Below are positions 45,402 to 57,379 of a DNA stretch of 64,000 bases, one piece after another. A model generated the notes under the pieces. The model saw only the letters and a list, made by a program, of their open reading frames with translations, did no database searches and had not been told where the DNA came from. The translations under genes were made by a program, and so were the position numbers. The stretch comes from Tetrastigma voinierianum (lineage: Eukaryota > Streptophyta > Magnoliopsida > Vitales > Vitaceae): positions 1 through 64,000 of the forward strand of contig JAEQBH010004543.1 in NCBI GenBank assembly GCA_016808115.1, written 5' to 3'. Position 1 is the first letter of the stretch; the number at the start of each line of letters is the position of its first letter.

Positions 45402-46017
45402 AATGATACCCTCTAACCATTCTGAAACAACAAATAATCCACCAAACCCTAAAGAAAGCTGACAAATAAAAGCGACTCAGAGGAATACAACTAGTAGTGA
45501 TCGAAACCACTAAATAAAAATTCGAGCTATTCGAGTCATAGCTTGCATCCATAAACCTAGATCAAATCAGAAGACACTTCATTGCTCAAAGAAGCGTATA
45601 TGGAAGGAAAGAAAGAATACATAGTTAAAAATGTCTGAAAAGGCGAAGGGTTCTTAGAGTAAAGAGATAGAGAGAGAATCCGAATTGTGAAAGCATATTA
45701 CAGTGTGTATAAAACGGAAAAAAAAACTTGTAAGATCCAAGGTAAATTGGCATGAAATCATAGATTTATCAGATAAAATGGAAAGTTTGAAGCTTGAAAC
45801 ATACTGAGATTTTGGGAAGTTGAGAGATCTCGGGTTTAATGAGAGATGTAGTATAATCAGAAGAGCGACACCCTAAGTTATAGACAATATAGAAACGGAT
45901 AAGTAAGGACTAAGGAGGGTATTTTTTTTTTTTCTTTAGCTTTATGGCCAGGACGACTGAAACAAGCAGAGCTAGCTGGTTGATAACCCACACCATGACA
46001 GAGACAGGCCAATCGGG
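45402..46017 (-). other. Host DNA resembling a 5' leader and intron of the broken gene
   Basis: On the minus strand this is CT- and T-rich (CTCTCTCTATCTCTTTACTC, GGATTATTTGTTGTTTCAG) with few long frames, like a plant 5' UTR with an intron. A TTTCAG acceptor is followed by ATGGTTAGAGG near 45420. After removing copia-B this joins 30176 and runs into the candidate exon at 30037. No transposon motif was recognised. The promoter and first exon cannot be placed. Confidence 0.35.
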
Positions 46018-46337
46018 TGATAAAGATAATTTCAACATTCAATCATCCAAGGATCATGTTAACTCCGGCCATACAATTTACCCGGCATGAAATACATCAG
46101 GATCATGATTATCTACATAGGAAATGAAATTACAAAATGGAAAACACTCACTAGTGTTCTTATTTGAGATGTGTTGACCCTCAAGACTAGAAGACAACTT
46201 TTGATCTAGAAGGAAATCTTTATTCTACCTTTTTGTATATTATATCATGCCTTTTGCTTTCAATTCTTACGGTTATAAGGATGTTTAGGTGTAGTAAGCA
46301 AAAGCATCACCCTTGAAAGATTCGTTTTCATTCTTCA
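46018..46337 (+). repeat. Copia-C 5' LTR
   Basis: It starts TGATAAAGATAATTTCA and ends CATTCTTCA. It matches 61521-61824, sharing CCAAGGATCATGTTAACTCC, GACAACTTTTGATCTAGAAG and CTTTTTGTATATTAT. Confidence 0.92.
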
Positions 46338-46350
46338 TGAGTATCAAAGT
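46338..46350 (+). promoter_or_regulatory. Copia-C primer-binding site
   Basis: TGAGTATCAAAGT is a decayed TGGTATCAGAGC initiator-Met site immediately after the LTR. Confidence 0.75.
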
Positions 46351-46581
46351 AGGTGAAATTCGCGATGAATCAAAGAAACTACTCTCTTAGCATCTAAGCA
46401 TTCCATCAATGCTCAAGTCTCATCTCTATCAAAGTAGATCGTCAAACTATACACATGCGCTCACAAGTTCTTCATCTTATTTGAAGTCTCGGATTAATTC
46501 ATCATCTCTAAGATAAAAGGGATATATCAGAGGAGATAATGGATACCAAAGGAGGAGGTGATGATCAATTGTCTGAGACAT

Positions 46582-46925
46582 CACTGCTAAAAATAACCGA
46601 TTCTGGAAGCCCAGTGCAGGCCTAAAATTGGTCGGTAGTGCGACCAAATCACGACCATTTAGAAACAAAAGGGTTTGGTCAAAAGAAAATTTTCGACCAA
46701 ATTTTAGACCAAGACCGACCATATTCTGCAGGCCAAATAATTTTGGTCCAGAAATTGATCTGTAAGTAGGCGGGAATTAGCGCCAAAAATTGCAGAGCCA
46801 ATTAGCGACCAAAATAAATTACCATGAAAAATGGTCGGTGAAATATAAACGACAAAATTTTTAACACAGTAATTCACAGGCCATTCACCAGACCAAAAAT
46901 TTGGTCGGTAATTACACCAGTTAAA
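46582..46925 (+). repeat. CACTA 5' terminal and subterminal repeat region
   Basis: The terminal inverted repeat is followed by repeated GACCAAA, GGTCGGT and ACCGACC motifs, presumed binding sites for the element's own DNA-binding protein by analogy with En/Spm. Confidence 0.85.
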
Positions 46926-48264
46926 ATCACCCTCGATACGATCGAAGCAAATCAGTTCTCATCCCTTCTTTCCTTCCTTCTCTCCGCTGTAGTCGACACC
47001 TGACACTTAGGCGGCAGACCTCTGCTAACCCTCAGACTCAGAGCCCGACCCTGGGTTTTCCCTTTTTTCTTTTCTATTTTCTTCACATTTCCCTGAAATT
47101 TCCGGCGGCGGAACACCTCGGGCCAACCCTCAAACCGACCCGATACTTGAGTTTTTCTTTTTCTTTTTTCATTCCCGTGAAATTGATTGATATTGTGGAA
47201 AAATCATCTCCTTTCATCAATACATTCCCGAAATTTGTCACATTTTCATAAATTTCTTACCTCGGAAATATCTTAGATTTATTTCTTTCCTAACCTGTTG
47301 CCTCGGAAAACACCTCGGCTCTGCCTTTTCATTGTGACATGGTTTTGAGACTGAGAAGGCTTCTTTATTTTGTTGACAGGAGTAGTAGATCAACATAAAG
47401 CCCGGGAGGAGCTTACAGGGTGTTCGGGACGAGCGACCGACGTCATCCCAAGGTGAGTTCCTCACAGATGTCTTGGTTTTGTTTTCATCCTGCAGCCAAA
47501 TTAAGTTGTAACATGTCACTCTTGTAAATTAGATTCCTAACTTGTTGATTCCTGCGGAGTCTTTCTAAGTCTCTTTCTAGGATGAAAAATGAAACAGTCT
47601 GGGAAGGAATAGTTAGGTCTAACAAATGTAGTTATATATATGTATGTCTACGTATTGTGTGTGTGTAGTGCCGAGATCTAGAAATGTGGTATAGAAAGAA
47701 CATTTACATTCCTAGTTATGTGCTCCAAATTTTCACAGGGGTATAGAAATGTGGTATAGAAAGGATTCACAGGGGTATCTTTAAATCAAATTAAACTACA
47801 TAAAATGTGGTCGATGTATATGAATTTGGAGCACATACCTAGGATACATGCTAAATTTCCACAAAAGCATCTTTGTGCTCTAATTTTCACTTCTGTTTAT
47901 GTTCATATTACATTCAATGAAGACTTAGCAAAATCTAGGCTACTAGTAATATGAACTGGAAACAAAATATAAAATATTGATAAGCTTGTAAAATTTCAGG
48001 TTTGAACAAGTCAGTTGTTACTTGTATGATATGGTCAGTTCAAAACCATTGGGGCCCGATAAAGCAAAGTGAAAGCCTTCAATGCAGTTTAGAGCGAGTT
48101 GGTATTGCGGTTGTGCTCATAAAATTAAAGGGAGCAGGCGGTTAACAGCGGAAATGATGAAAGTGCCCTCTGATGCTCAGACTGAGTTCCTAGTAAAGAG
48201 AATGTTAAGATTATGCGTTCCTCATTATTCAAAAGCTTATAATAATGTATGCTGGAAAAGGCTC
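46926..48264 (+). other. CACTA 5' interior without a recognised gene
   Basis: It contains pyrimidine-rich leader-like text (46960-47060 and 47150-47180) and a locally duplicated GTGGTATAGAAAG phrase near 47690-47765. A frame at 48082-48336 has no recognised domain and runs into the tandem repeats. Confidence 0.45.
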
Positions 48265-48985
48265 AAAATGATGAAACTGCAGCTGCTGCTACTGCTGCAA
48301 GTTGCTCATTTTCTTCAGGGATTGCAACTTGCATAACTCCTTCGTTAGGACTCTGTTATAGGTGTTCTTAGACTCTATAGAAAGCCCTTTGAGTCTAGAA
48401 TCCACCCATATATAACTTGATAAAAATTGAGGTCATATCCTATCCGAAAATGAAGAAAATCAGTGGCCCTGCTGCTGCAATTACTGCAGTGTGCTGATTT
48501 TCTTCATGATTTGAAACATGTATAACTCCTTCATTAGAGCGGTTTGGTGTTCTTAGACTCTATAGAAAGCCCTTTGAGTCTAGAATCCACCCATATATAG
48601 CTTGATAAAAATTGAGGTCATATCCTAATCGAAAATGAAGAAAATCAGTGGCCCTACTGCTGTAATTACTGCAGTGTGCTGATTTTCTTCATGATTTGAA
48701 ACATGCATAACTCCTTCATTAGAACTTGGTTGCGTGTTTCTTAGACTCTATGGAAGCCTTTGAGTCTAGAATCCACCCATATATAGCTGGATCACAGAGT
48801 TGAACTCATATTAGATTCGAAAATGACGAAAAACGTGGTTGCTTCTGCTGCTACTGCCTAAGGATTGCTCATTTTCTTCGAGGATTGCAACTTGCATAAC
48901 TCCTTCATTAGGACTATGTTATAGGTGTTCTTGAACTCTATGGAAAGCCCATTGAGTTTAGAATCTGACCATATGCTATTTAATA
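48265..48985 (+). repeat. Tandem repeat of about 187 bp, nearly four copies
   Basis: Units are marked by TGCTGATTTTCTTCA-like text at about 48302, 48491, 48676 and 48865, each followed by GCATAACTCCTTCATTAG and CTTTGAGTCTAGAATCCACC. The middle two copies are the most alike. Confidence 0.92.
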
Positions 48986-49739
48986 GCATTGGGTACCCAT
49001 ATATTTCTGAAATTTAGATTAGAGTACCAAGTGTACTAATCACTTGAATGAATTTATAGGAATATATAGGTTGGATCCACATGATATAGTATGAATTTAT
49101 GAATGATATGGATATAAGAACATGTGATAGGATTAAATTGAAGAAATCATTTAACATATATAAACTAAAATTTTTAATTATACGGCCAGGAAATCAATGC
49201 ATTCTCTTAGCTTGATTTGAAAATGCATCATCGTAAGCGATTAAAGTTGTCGTTTTGATTCATATAGTTAGCTAGTAGAATACATCAGATCGGTGTGAGT
49301 TTGAATACCTTGGATTGTCCCAGTCAGACATTTACGAAAGGGCGTTGTCCAAATGATCATGATTTAATTTAAATTGCATATATTATGTGTCATTTGGTGC
49401 CTATGCTCGTTTGTTCTCCGGTGCACATTAGGATATATAAATAGTAATGCAATTTGCTAAATCAAGCAGTTATGCATTATTATTTATATATCTTATTTAG
49501 TGTACTTGGAGGCCGCAGGGAGGCTGCCAGTGCATACATAATGAACATGCAATCATTGATTTTTAACGTAACTTTTGTAAATGGATTAGGACCAAACCTA
49601 TTGAAGAGAAAAGAACTATTGGACGGGTGGGGGTGGAGGTGGATGTGTAGTAGGTTGCATATCACACGCATAAAAATAACTTCATCGAACCCTGATAAAT
49701 GGTTAATGTGAACATAAAAATAATTGAGGACAATGTGTT
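48986..49739 (+). other. CACTA interior upstream of the transposase
   Basis: AT-rich, no domain. Could be promoter, leader or first intron of the transposase gene. Confidence 0.4.
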
Positions 49740-52700
49740 TGCTTACTAAATTGATTTTTGTGACTAGTTATGGAAACGATCGTGAATGGATGTACGAGGG
49801 GTCGAATGGTGAATGGAATGTTCTCCTAATGAATGGGGATAAAGTTGATGAATTTTTGAGTTTCTTTACGAAGGCATCACGAGTGTGTGAATGGTGCTTG
49901 ACTATAAGGTGTCACCACTTTAGTTAAATGTCGAGAATAAGTTTTTAATGTTGGGGCTTGTGAAGGTGCATTTGTATCGAAATGGTTTTGTCTTGGGATT
50001 ACTATGTTTGGATATACCATGGTGAGAAACTTGAAGTCCACGAGAGGTGTTCGAAGTTCGAGCTGCGGTGTCGATAAGTGGCTTGATCAGATAGATCTGG
50101 ATAATATGAATCCGCTACATACCATAGAATGGTTTGTGATGTTGCGGAGTCTGAATTCAACTTGGGATGAGAACCCGATCTGAGAGCAAGGAATTTCTAT
50201 GACATGATTGAGCTGGAGACAAACTGTATGAGGAAATTCTAAGCATACTCAGCTATCTGCGGCCAGAGTGAGGATGTTAGAAATAAAGATGTAGACCTGG
50301 TGTTCGCGAGGCATGGTTTGATATTATGTCTAATTTCATTCAAGAAGCTGTTGTCCGCAGATAATCTACGATGTCATTAGTTTCTACGACACGAAGAAGT
50401 TAGTTAGAGGGTTGGGATTACCCGTACAGGTCATTCATTCTCTGTGTGAACAACTGTATGATATACTAGGGTGATATTGATATACAGTTAAAAATATGAG
50501 CTTACTCGGTACAAGCAAAGGTTAGGAGTTCACGGGAAATAGGGTGTATATCACGGAAGTTGAAGGTCTTGGAGTATAGAAGACCTGTGATACACCTAGG
50601 TTGCGAGAGATTGTATGCATCAGTAGCAACAGCTAATGAAATGAGGTGGAATTGAGCATCATATGGAGGACGGTAGATGTGTCACCCTTCGATGCCCACC
50701 TTGGAAGCTTTGTTACAGTGGGTGTTTCCACTAATTTTTCATACGAAGTTCAAAATGTTAGGTTGGGTTTATTTCTTGATGGTTTTCAATAGTTTGGTGT
50801 CACGGACGGCAATATTCTTTGTGGCTGTGGTGGTGTATTTGTATAACTTGCCTCGGACTTATATGAAGGAGGAATTTATGTTTTTTTGACTATGTTAGTG
50901 TGGGGCCTAGGAATCGAGGGGAAGATAGATGTTTTCTTGCGGCCATTGATAGCGGAGTTGAAAAGTGCGTGGGGTGTTGGGGTTGAACATGATATTTCCA
51001 AGCGGCCCAAAATTACTGGATGCGCGCTGCCCTCATGTGGGCCATAAATGACTTTCCGGTAGTATTCTATGATGTGCGGGTGGATGCGCTGGTATGTTGG
51101 CATGTCAGCATTATGGAAGACTCGATGCTTTTATAATTAAGAGCGGGGAAAGCGATCGTGGTTCGACAACCATCGGAAGTTTTACTTATGAATCCCATCA
51201 GTATCGAGTAACACCAAAGACTTCATTAAGAATAGAAAGGTTACTAAACAATTCGGGGTTGAATCTGGGATCAAATTACATGGTTGAATAGCAGAGGGTT
51301 GAGGAAGGTGATAGATGTTGATCTTGAGGTTGTGGTGTATATCTAAGACTTGTGGGTGGAATAAAGAAGTATTTTGGGATTTGCCACCTCTTTGAAGTGA
51401 ACACTTGCTCGAGGGCACAATCTTGATGTTATGCATATCGTGAAGAATGTGTTTGACAATATTTTCATCACGAGTGTTTAGCATTCGGGGAAAACTAAAA
51501 TTTTACATTACAAAGTCGAATGAGTTGAATAAATATTGTCGTCGTCACCGATTTACGCGAAAATCTTGTCACCAGTAAATACCCTGATGTGCCATTTGTT
51601 CTGAATAAATCACAGAAGAAGGATATGTTGGAGTGGGTAAAAAAACTGAGATTTCCAGATGGTTATGCATCTAATCTGGGGAGATGTGTGGATGTGAACA
51701 AACTTAAGATGTTTGGCATGAAGAGTCATGATTGTCATGTATTCATGCAAAGGTTGTTACCAATTGCTCTTCGAGAATTCACGCGAATAGAATATGGGAG
51801 CCGATAGCGAGATTTGCTTTATTCTTCAAACCACGACTTCTTCTTCTTTGGCGATGAGGTTGGGAATCTGGATGAACAAATTCTGGTATCTTATGCAATC
51901 TTGAGAAGATCTTCCCTCGAGTTTTTGACAGTGGAACATCTTCCGGTGCACTTGGCTTCTGAAGCTAGGATTCTTTGGTCAATCCATTATCGTTGGATGT
52001 ATCCTCCATAAAGGTAATATTAATTCACTCAACCAATTCTTTTCCTATATATATATATATATACACACATACATGACTTGTAATATTCAATAATCTTCTT
52101 GTAGATACTTGAGGAAAATAAAGCATAAAATCATGAATAAGGCTCAGTAGAGGGTTACATATCCCGGTGGGTATATTATGGATGAGGCGCGAGTGGCATC
52201 ATTATTTCAAGGGAATCGACTCTTCCACTTAAGGAAAAGCGGAATGAGGTTTATCTTGATGACATTGTGGATGATGATATGTTTGAAATTTTCAAGCCTC
52301 AGGGTAAGCAATCGGTCAGAAGGAAGCCGGTATCTAGCAGACAATGAATATGTCACGACTCATCTATATGTCCTAATGAATTGTCGGAGGTTCAACCATT
52401 CATAGAGTAAGTAGTTTATAAAAGTCAAATGAGATCTATTTAGCATGTTAATTTACTATTTCCTCTCAATGTATCCATTTTCTCACAATTTCATTTCTAT
52501 TTTAGTGTATTCGATTCTGAGAAAAAACAAGCAGGTTCCAAACTTGAATAAGCGAAAGTATCGATGTCGTGGTGAGCAAAAATTTCCATCATGGTTTGAA
52601 AAATGCGTATGTTTACTAAACATGAAAATCCTGAAACAATTGTAATGTTCGTGCAAATTTATAATTGTAATCTCAACAATGCTTGATTTCCGATTACGGG

Positions 52701-53430
52701 TTCATGGTGTGCAAATAAAATTTCCAATCATTATCTTCGAACTATATACGAGGTCCCACACAAGAGAGGTTAGAACTGCTTGATTCTTTATGTGAATGGT
52801 TTTAAATTTCACCTTGAATCGTATGGGATTAGGGCAGCAGAGGCAATCACGGGGTATGCATTAAAGGATGCGTATACAATGAAGCCAGAATCGACTATTA
52901 CGGGACTGCGGTCGAAGTGATCGAGTTAAATTTGAAGCCCTCCGGTTAAAAGCGTATTCAAATGTGAATGGTTCGATTGACACCACATAACCGATTTATA
53001 GTTGTCCATCCTCGATATAAACTTGTCGATGTGCGATAAAAGCGATTGACAAGTATGGACCTTTTGTCTTAGCGATGCGAGCATCACGGGTTTATTATTG
53101 AATATCGAATTAGGACCAGGTCTGAAAGGATTGGAAGCTATGTGCGAAGATCAAAGCTAGGGCTCAAGGTGGCATCCTCGCGTCACCCGAGTGCGATGTC
53201 ATAGAACCAGCATTTCAAAATGATGACAATGATGTTATAATCGAAGCTGTGGTGGGGGACGAAGACGTCCTTTTAGTTGCATCTTTTGAGATGGATACAA
53301 GTGGGGATGTAGATGTTGATGAACATTTAATTGATCATGAGGAAGAAACGAGGGATGAAGAGGAGTTTGAAAATGATGTTACTACGCATCTTTTTGAAGA
53401 AGAAAGGCGAACCAGATTTAGATGATTCTT
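49740..53430 (+). pseudogene. TNP2-type CACTA transposase remnant
   Basis: TNP2 cuts and moves the element. The N-terminal transposase-associated domain is visible as DREWMYEGSNGEWN and VDEFLSFFTKAS (49775-49885). The core follows: KKLVRGLGLP-like text (about 50395), VNNCMIY (about 50445), RLYASVATANEMRW (about 50605), NLPRTYMKEEFMFF (about 50845), KLRFPDGYASNLGRCVD (about 51638), MKSHDCHVFMQRLLPIALRE (about 51718), VEHLPVHLASEARI and YRWMYPP (about 51930-52010), then IMDEARVASLF (about 52170). The C-terminal part (52445-53430) is traced by YVNGFKFH and a KCEWFD-type block. Stops, frameshifts and AT-rich introns (e.g. 52012-52100) break it. Confidence 0.9.
52040..52070. repeat. (TA)n/(CA)n microsatellite in a TNP2 intron-like gap
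   Basis: TATATATATATATACACACATACATG lies between two coding blocks, consistent with an intron. Confidence 0.85.
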
Positions 53431-53539
53431 ATGAGAATGAGTGAGTTAGTGAGTTTAGTTATTTCAATCGTTAATCATGTTTGTTTATTTTGTTGCCTTA
53501 TGTATTTTACTTGATGCTTACTAATGTAATATGATGTTT

Positions 53540-54660
53540 TATTTTTAACGGATGTAGCGCAGTGGACGGAGTAGAGGCAGCACGTTGCCCGAGTCGTCAC
53601 GCAGGATGCGGTAGAGCGTGAGCCTCGGGTATGCGATCTGGTATAGGGTCAGGGTTGGATGAGACCCCACAGCAGACAAAGGATGTTGTGAATGTCTGCG
53701 CGGCTGACGGCATCGGCATCAGCAGGCAGTCCACATCGTAGTCTGAGATTGTGATGAATGATCGAGACGTGGGAGGGAGAGGAGGGAGAGGATGGAGATG
53801 TTGGAGAGTCTTCCTCAAGCACCACAGGCAGACTCTCCACATTGCTGATTTGATCCGTGATTAAATGTCAGTGGAATCTGAACAACCTAATGATTTATCC
53901 ATTTCTTAATTTATTTCTTACTTGCTATGGTACCCAGGTTACGGGGCGAAGTTAGGCGAATGCGGTTCAATTTCTAGGGTTACGAGAGGACAATTTTCGA
54001 GAAACTTTAAACCCTCGTGGACATAATTGGAAGTCAGCAGCCGAGATAGAGACCGGTTGATGATTTGGAGAGAATTTAAGGTATATATTACTACTTAACA
54101 TTTTACATCTTTATTTATTCTTTTGTTCAACGATGAAATACTAAGTATAATTGCGAAAGTTTATAGGTGGACACGGAGTCGGAGGCGGTCGAAAGGGTGT
54201 TCTACAAACATGTTTGCCCGGTCGGTATAAAGACACCGTGTACGGAGTCAAAGATAAATGGTTGAGAGAAGGCAAGATTTGAGTGTCTGATCATGTTTTT
54301 CGAGTGGCGGAGAAAGAGGGAAGATCCTGATTATAGGAAGAGGTGTGAGAAACAGAGCGGCAATCGTCGCTTAGAGCGTGGAGAGAGGGTAGTGGCATGT
54401 CTACACACACTTGTGGATCTCGCTGTACGCAGGCCTGTTGAGCATTGGTATTATTTCCTGGTATACTTCTTATGTTTATTACTTTGTGAATTGTGTTCAA
54501 TTATGCCTATTTTTCATTTCTCGGAAGGATTTTTCAATTGGATGCGTATGTATTGTTTGTATTAAAGACATGAGGAGGGTAAGAAGCCCGGTGCTCCTCG
54601 GCTTGTTCGGATACACGCACCGAAGGGTCATGGTAGTGGGCTTTTGTTGATCGAGATCGT
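53540..54660 (+). pseudogene. Second CACTA protein remnant (En/Spm Transposase_24-like)
   Basis: A low-complexity R/G-rich start (53555-53800) is followed, after frame breaks, by WRRKREDPDYRKRCEKQSGN (about 54303-54362), which resembles the W-E-YW-xPEYKxxSExNKxNR block of the plant En/Spm transposase family. In En/Spm the second product binds the subterminal repeats. A block KKPGAPRLVRIHAPKG follows near 54580, as expected for this family's HTGG/KPP-type region. Introns are likely at 54090-54165 and 54460-54560. Confidence 0.65.
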
Positions 54661-56160
54661 GCGACAAATGTAAGTTTAATTAAATCAATTACTTCTCTCT
54701 TTTTTTGAAGATAAATTAAAATACTTATTTTTACTCATTTTTATCCATTATGTGGACCGATTGGTCGATGTGAAATGTTGGGACGGTTGCCGTATTGGGA
54801 CATGTTGTTGTATTTTGGTAGAGCTCCGCAGGTACGGGGGCTCTGCCGATTTTCGTTAAATCCCTAGTCTTGGAGAAGTCAGCCAAGAGTGGTGTCGGGT
54901 TGCAGGCATCCCGCGAGCTAATGCAGTTGACGGGTTGGCCAGCAGGCCGGAAGCGAGGTGTCCACGCTCAACCTCTCCTACACCATTTGCTAGAAGCCAA
55001 CCTATGGAAGTAAGATTGCAATAGAGGAGAGAAGAATTACCTAGACCACAACGTATGAAAATAGACCCGGGCCCAGACCAATCATATAGCGAATCTATGA
55101 ATTACAAACTGAAGACCCTACTGATAGAAAAACCTATAAGTTCCAGGTGGATATGAGCGGAAATACTAAATATAACATCTCGATCCACAATTATGGAATA
55201 GTGTAATAGATGTAAAAATATCAATACTAGTATCGTCTGGAAAATACCCACGAACGGATACTGAACCTATGTACAAATATTTAGAAACCTTTTTAGGAGA
55301 GAAAGTCTGAGGCATTATGGGAATCATACAAGACAAACCCATTAAGAAGAGTCAATCTGATTTTGTAAAAACCTGTTTGCACCCTGAAACATATGGAATT
55401 GAAGAAAACAAAAAAAAAAAAAAATATATAAACCATATAAGAAATATAATAAGATATTTCTTAAAAATATCTACTAAGAAAACCTTATTTAGATCCCAAT
55501 AGACATGTAAAAAATATAATCAAAGATTTGGTTTATACTTCTCTCTTTATTTTTTTTGAAGATCAATTAAAATACTTATTTTACATGTTTATTAGACAAG
55601 ATATGAGGAAATGTTAGCTGCTGCGACTTAAGCGTATTCAGTTTGGTACATCCTGAGTTTAATATATGTTTGAATTATTACCGGATTTATTAACACTTGA
55701 ACCATATAATATATATAGTTGATTGGATATAATTTTTTTGTGGTAGTGATGTATGGGCCGCCAAGTGGCCACATTTTACTCATTTTTATCCATTATGTGG
55801 ACTCGGGGTGTGGTTGGTGTGAAATGTTGGGACAGGTTGCCATGTTATTGGGACATGTTGTATTTTGGTGACTCCTTCAAGGGCTACTGCCCAGATTTTC
55901 GTTAAATCCGAGTCTTGGAGAAAGGGACTCGATGAGTGGTGTCGGGTTGAGCATCCATGAATATTCGCTGATTAAGCCAAGTTTGTCCGCGGACCCAAGG
56001 AAAACATGTAAATACAATCCAAAGATTTGGTTTATACTTCTCTCTTTATTTTTTTAAAGATAAATTAAAATATTTATTTTGTATTTATTAGGCGAGATAT
56101 GAGAAATGTTAGGCTGCTGCGACTCCGCGTGTTCCAGTCTACGCCGGGTTCATGTGATGG
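54661..56160 (+). repeat. Segmental duplications inside the CACTA element
   Basis: About 54690-54930 recurs at 55540-55590 plus 55776-55985, sharing CTCATTTTTATCCATTATGTGGAC, GTGAAATGTTGGGAC and GATTTTCGTTAAATCC. In addition 55540-55660 recurs at 56035-56150, sharing TTTATACTTCTCTCTTTATTTTTTT and AGCTGCTGCGACT. The copies have diverged. The duplicated piece includes an intron and the exon that should follow it. Confidence 0.85.
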
Positions 56161-56700
56161 TGCAGGTGGTTCTCATTCGCGGCTGCCGGTTGTCTGGTCA
56201 GTTGGTATGAGATTTGTTGATGGCGAGGAAGATGCGCATCCCGTAAGGCGTCGGTTCGTCGACATCATCATTCTACTCGCATAAACTGACCGGATTATGA
56301 AGCTCCATCTTGGGGACCATTTCGAATTTGTTCTCGTTGATGGAGGACTTCGGAGGCGCCAATCTGAGAAATGCGATCTGATATCGATTAGCCCGTCTGC
56401 GGCGGCGCATGATCGTATGAGGATGATGGGATGAGTTGCATACGCGTTTTGAGCTTCTGAAAGAAGTGTCGGGAAGGTGGTTGCGGAGTTCAACACGGTG
56501 ATCTACTGCTCGGTTGTTCGGCGTAATGCTCCGTCTGACATCTACTCCGGCACCTACGGCTGACACACTGCGGCGGCCGCGTGAGTTAGCGGCGAGCGGC
56601 TCTACCCGGTACCGACGTGCCATGCATACGGATAGAGGATACATCTCGACATCCGCGATGATGACACTAGGTTGGATGATTGAGTGTATTACACTTTTTA
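56161..56700 (+). pseudogene. Probable C-terminal exon of the second CACTA protein
   Basis: GC-rich compared with its surroundings, and directly downstream of the duplicated intron/exon piece. Short open stretches exist on both strands (e.g. the minus frames 56173-56496 and 56273-56644, which I treat as shadows). No clear domain; placed by position only. Confidence 0.35.
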
Positions 56701-56830
56701 TGTCTTATAATTGGATTTGGGAATTCATGTTTTATTTTCTCTTGACTTATTTACTATATATATGCGTATATATATTAGTTTGCTTGTTTTAAAATATTTT
56801 TACTCTCTTTATATAATATTTTACTCTCTT

Positions 56831-56917
<87 letters not shown>
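56831..56917. repeat. (TA)n followed by (TTTA)n microsatellite
   Basis: About 29 TA units and then seven TTTA units, just inside the 3' subterminal region. Confidence 0.96.
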
Positions 56918-56934
56918 AGCGAATATCAAACTCA

Positions 56935-57379
56935 AAATGGCAAAAAAAATATTTAAAAATTAATTTACTGACCAAATTGCAACCAAAAACCGACCAAAAT
57001 TTTTTAATATCATTAATCGGTAAATGGTCTCCAAATGGTCTGTAATTACCGACCATTTGGAGACCATTTACCGACCAATGATATTAAAAAATTTGGTCGG
57101 TTTTTGGTCGCAATTTGGTCGGTAATTACCGACCATTTGGAGACCATTTACCGACCAAATTTTTCGATTCGGTAAATGGTCCGGAAAAATAGTCGAAATG
57201 GTTTAATCGGTAAATGGTCGAGTCGTTATTTACCAATTGATTTTTGTCGGTGGAAATAATTACCGGCCAAGGAAAGTGCGACTAAATAATTTGGTCGATA
57301 AATGGTCGGTAATGGGTTTACCGACCAAAAATCTTACCGACAAAAAAAATTGGTCGATAGTCGGTGATTTTTAGTAGTG
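56935..57379 (+). repeat. CACTA 3' subterminal and terminal repeat region
   Basis: Dense ACCGACCA and TGGTCGGTAA motifs in both orientations end in GGTGATTTTTAGTAGTG. It includes the long hairpin at 56970-57120. Confidence 0.92.
56970..57120. repeat. Near-perfect inverted repeat (arms about 70 bp)
   Basis: Left arm text GACCAAATTGCAACCAAAAA and GGTAAATGGTCTCCAAATGG is mirrored by CCATTTGGAGACCATTTACC and TTTTTGGTCGCAATTTGGTC on the right. The loop is about 12 bases (TGTAATTACC). Confidence 0.9.

Larger units (their letters stand above)
46582..57379 (+). mobile_element. CACTA (En/Spm) transposon, 10.8 kb
   Basis: It starts CACTGCTAAAAATAACCGA and ends with the reverse complement of CACTACTAAAAATCACCGA (17 of 19 bases match). 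CAT flanks both ends (46579-46581 and 57380-57382), the 3-bp duplication typical of CACTA elements. Both ends carry many ACCGACCA/TGGTCGGT subterminal motifs. Inside are remnants of a TNP2-type transposase and of a second En/Spm-type protein. Both genes are broken, so the copy is non-autonomous now. Confidence 0.95.

Noticed and set aside
56173..56644. Two minus-strand frames of 107 and 123 codons in the CACTA element
   Set aside because: No family recognised, and they lie opposite the presumed last exon of a plus-strand gene.
56711..56917. Open frame across (TA)n/(TTTA)n
   Set aside because: Microsatellite translation, no protein-like sequence apart from repeats.
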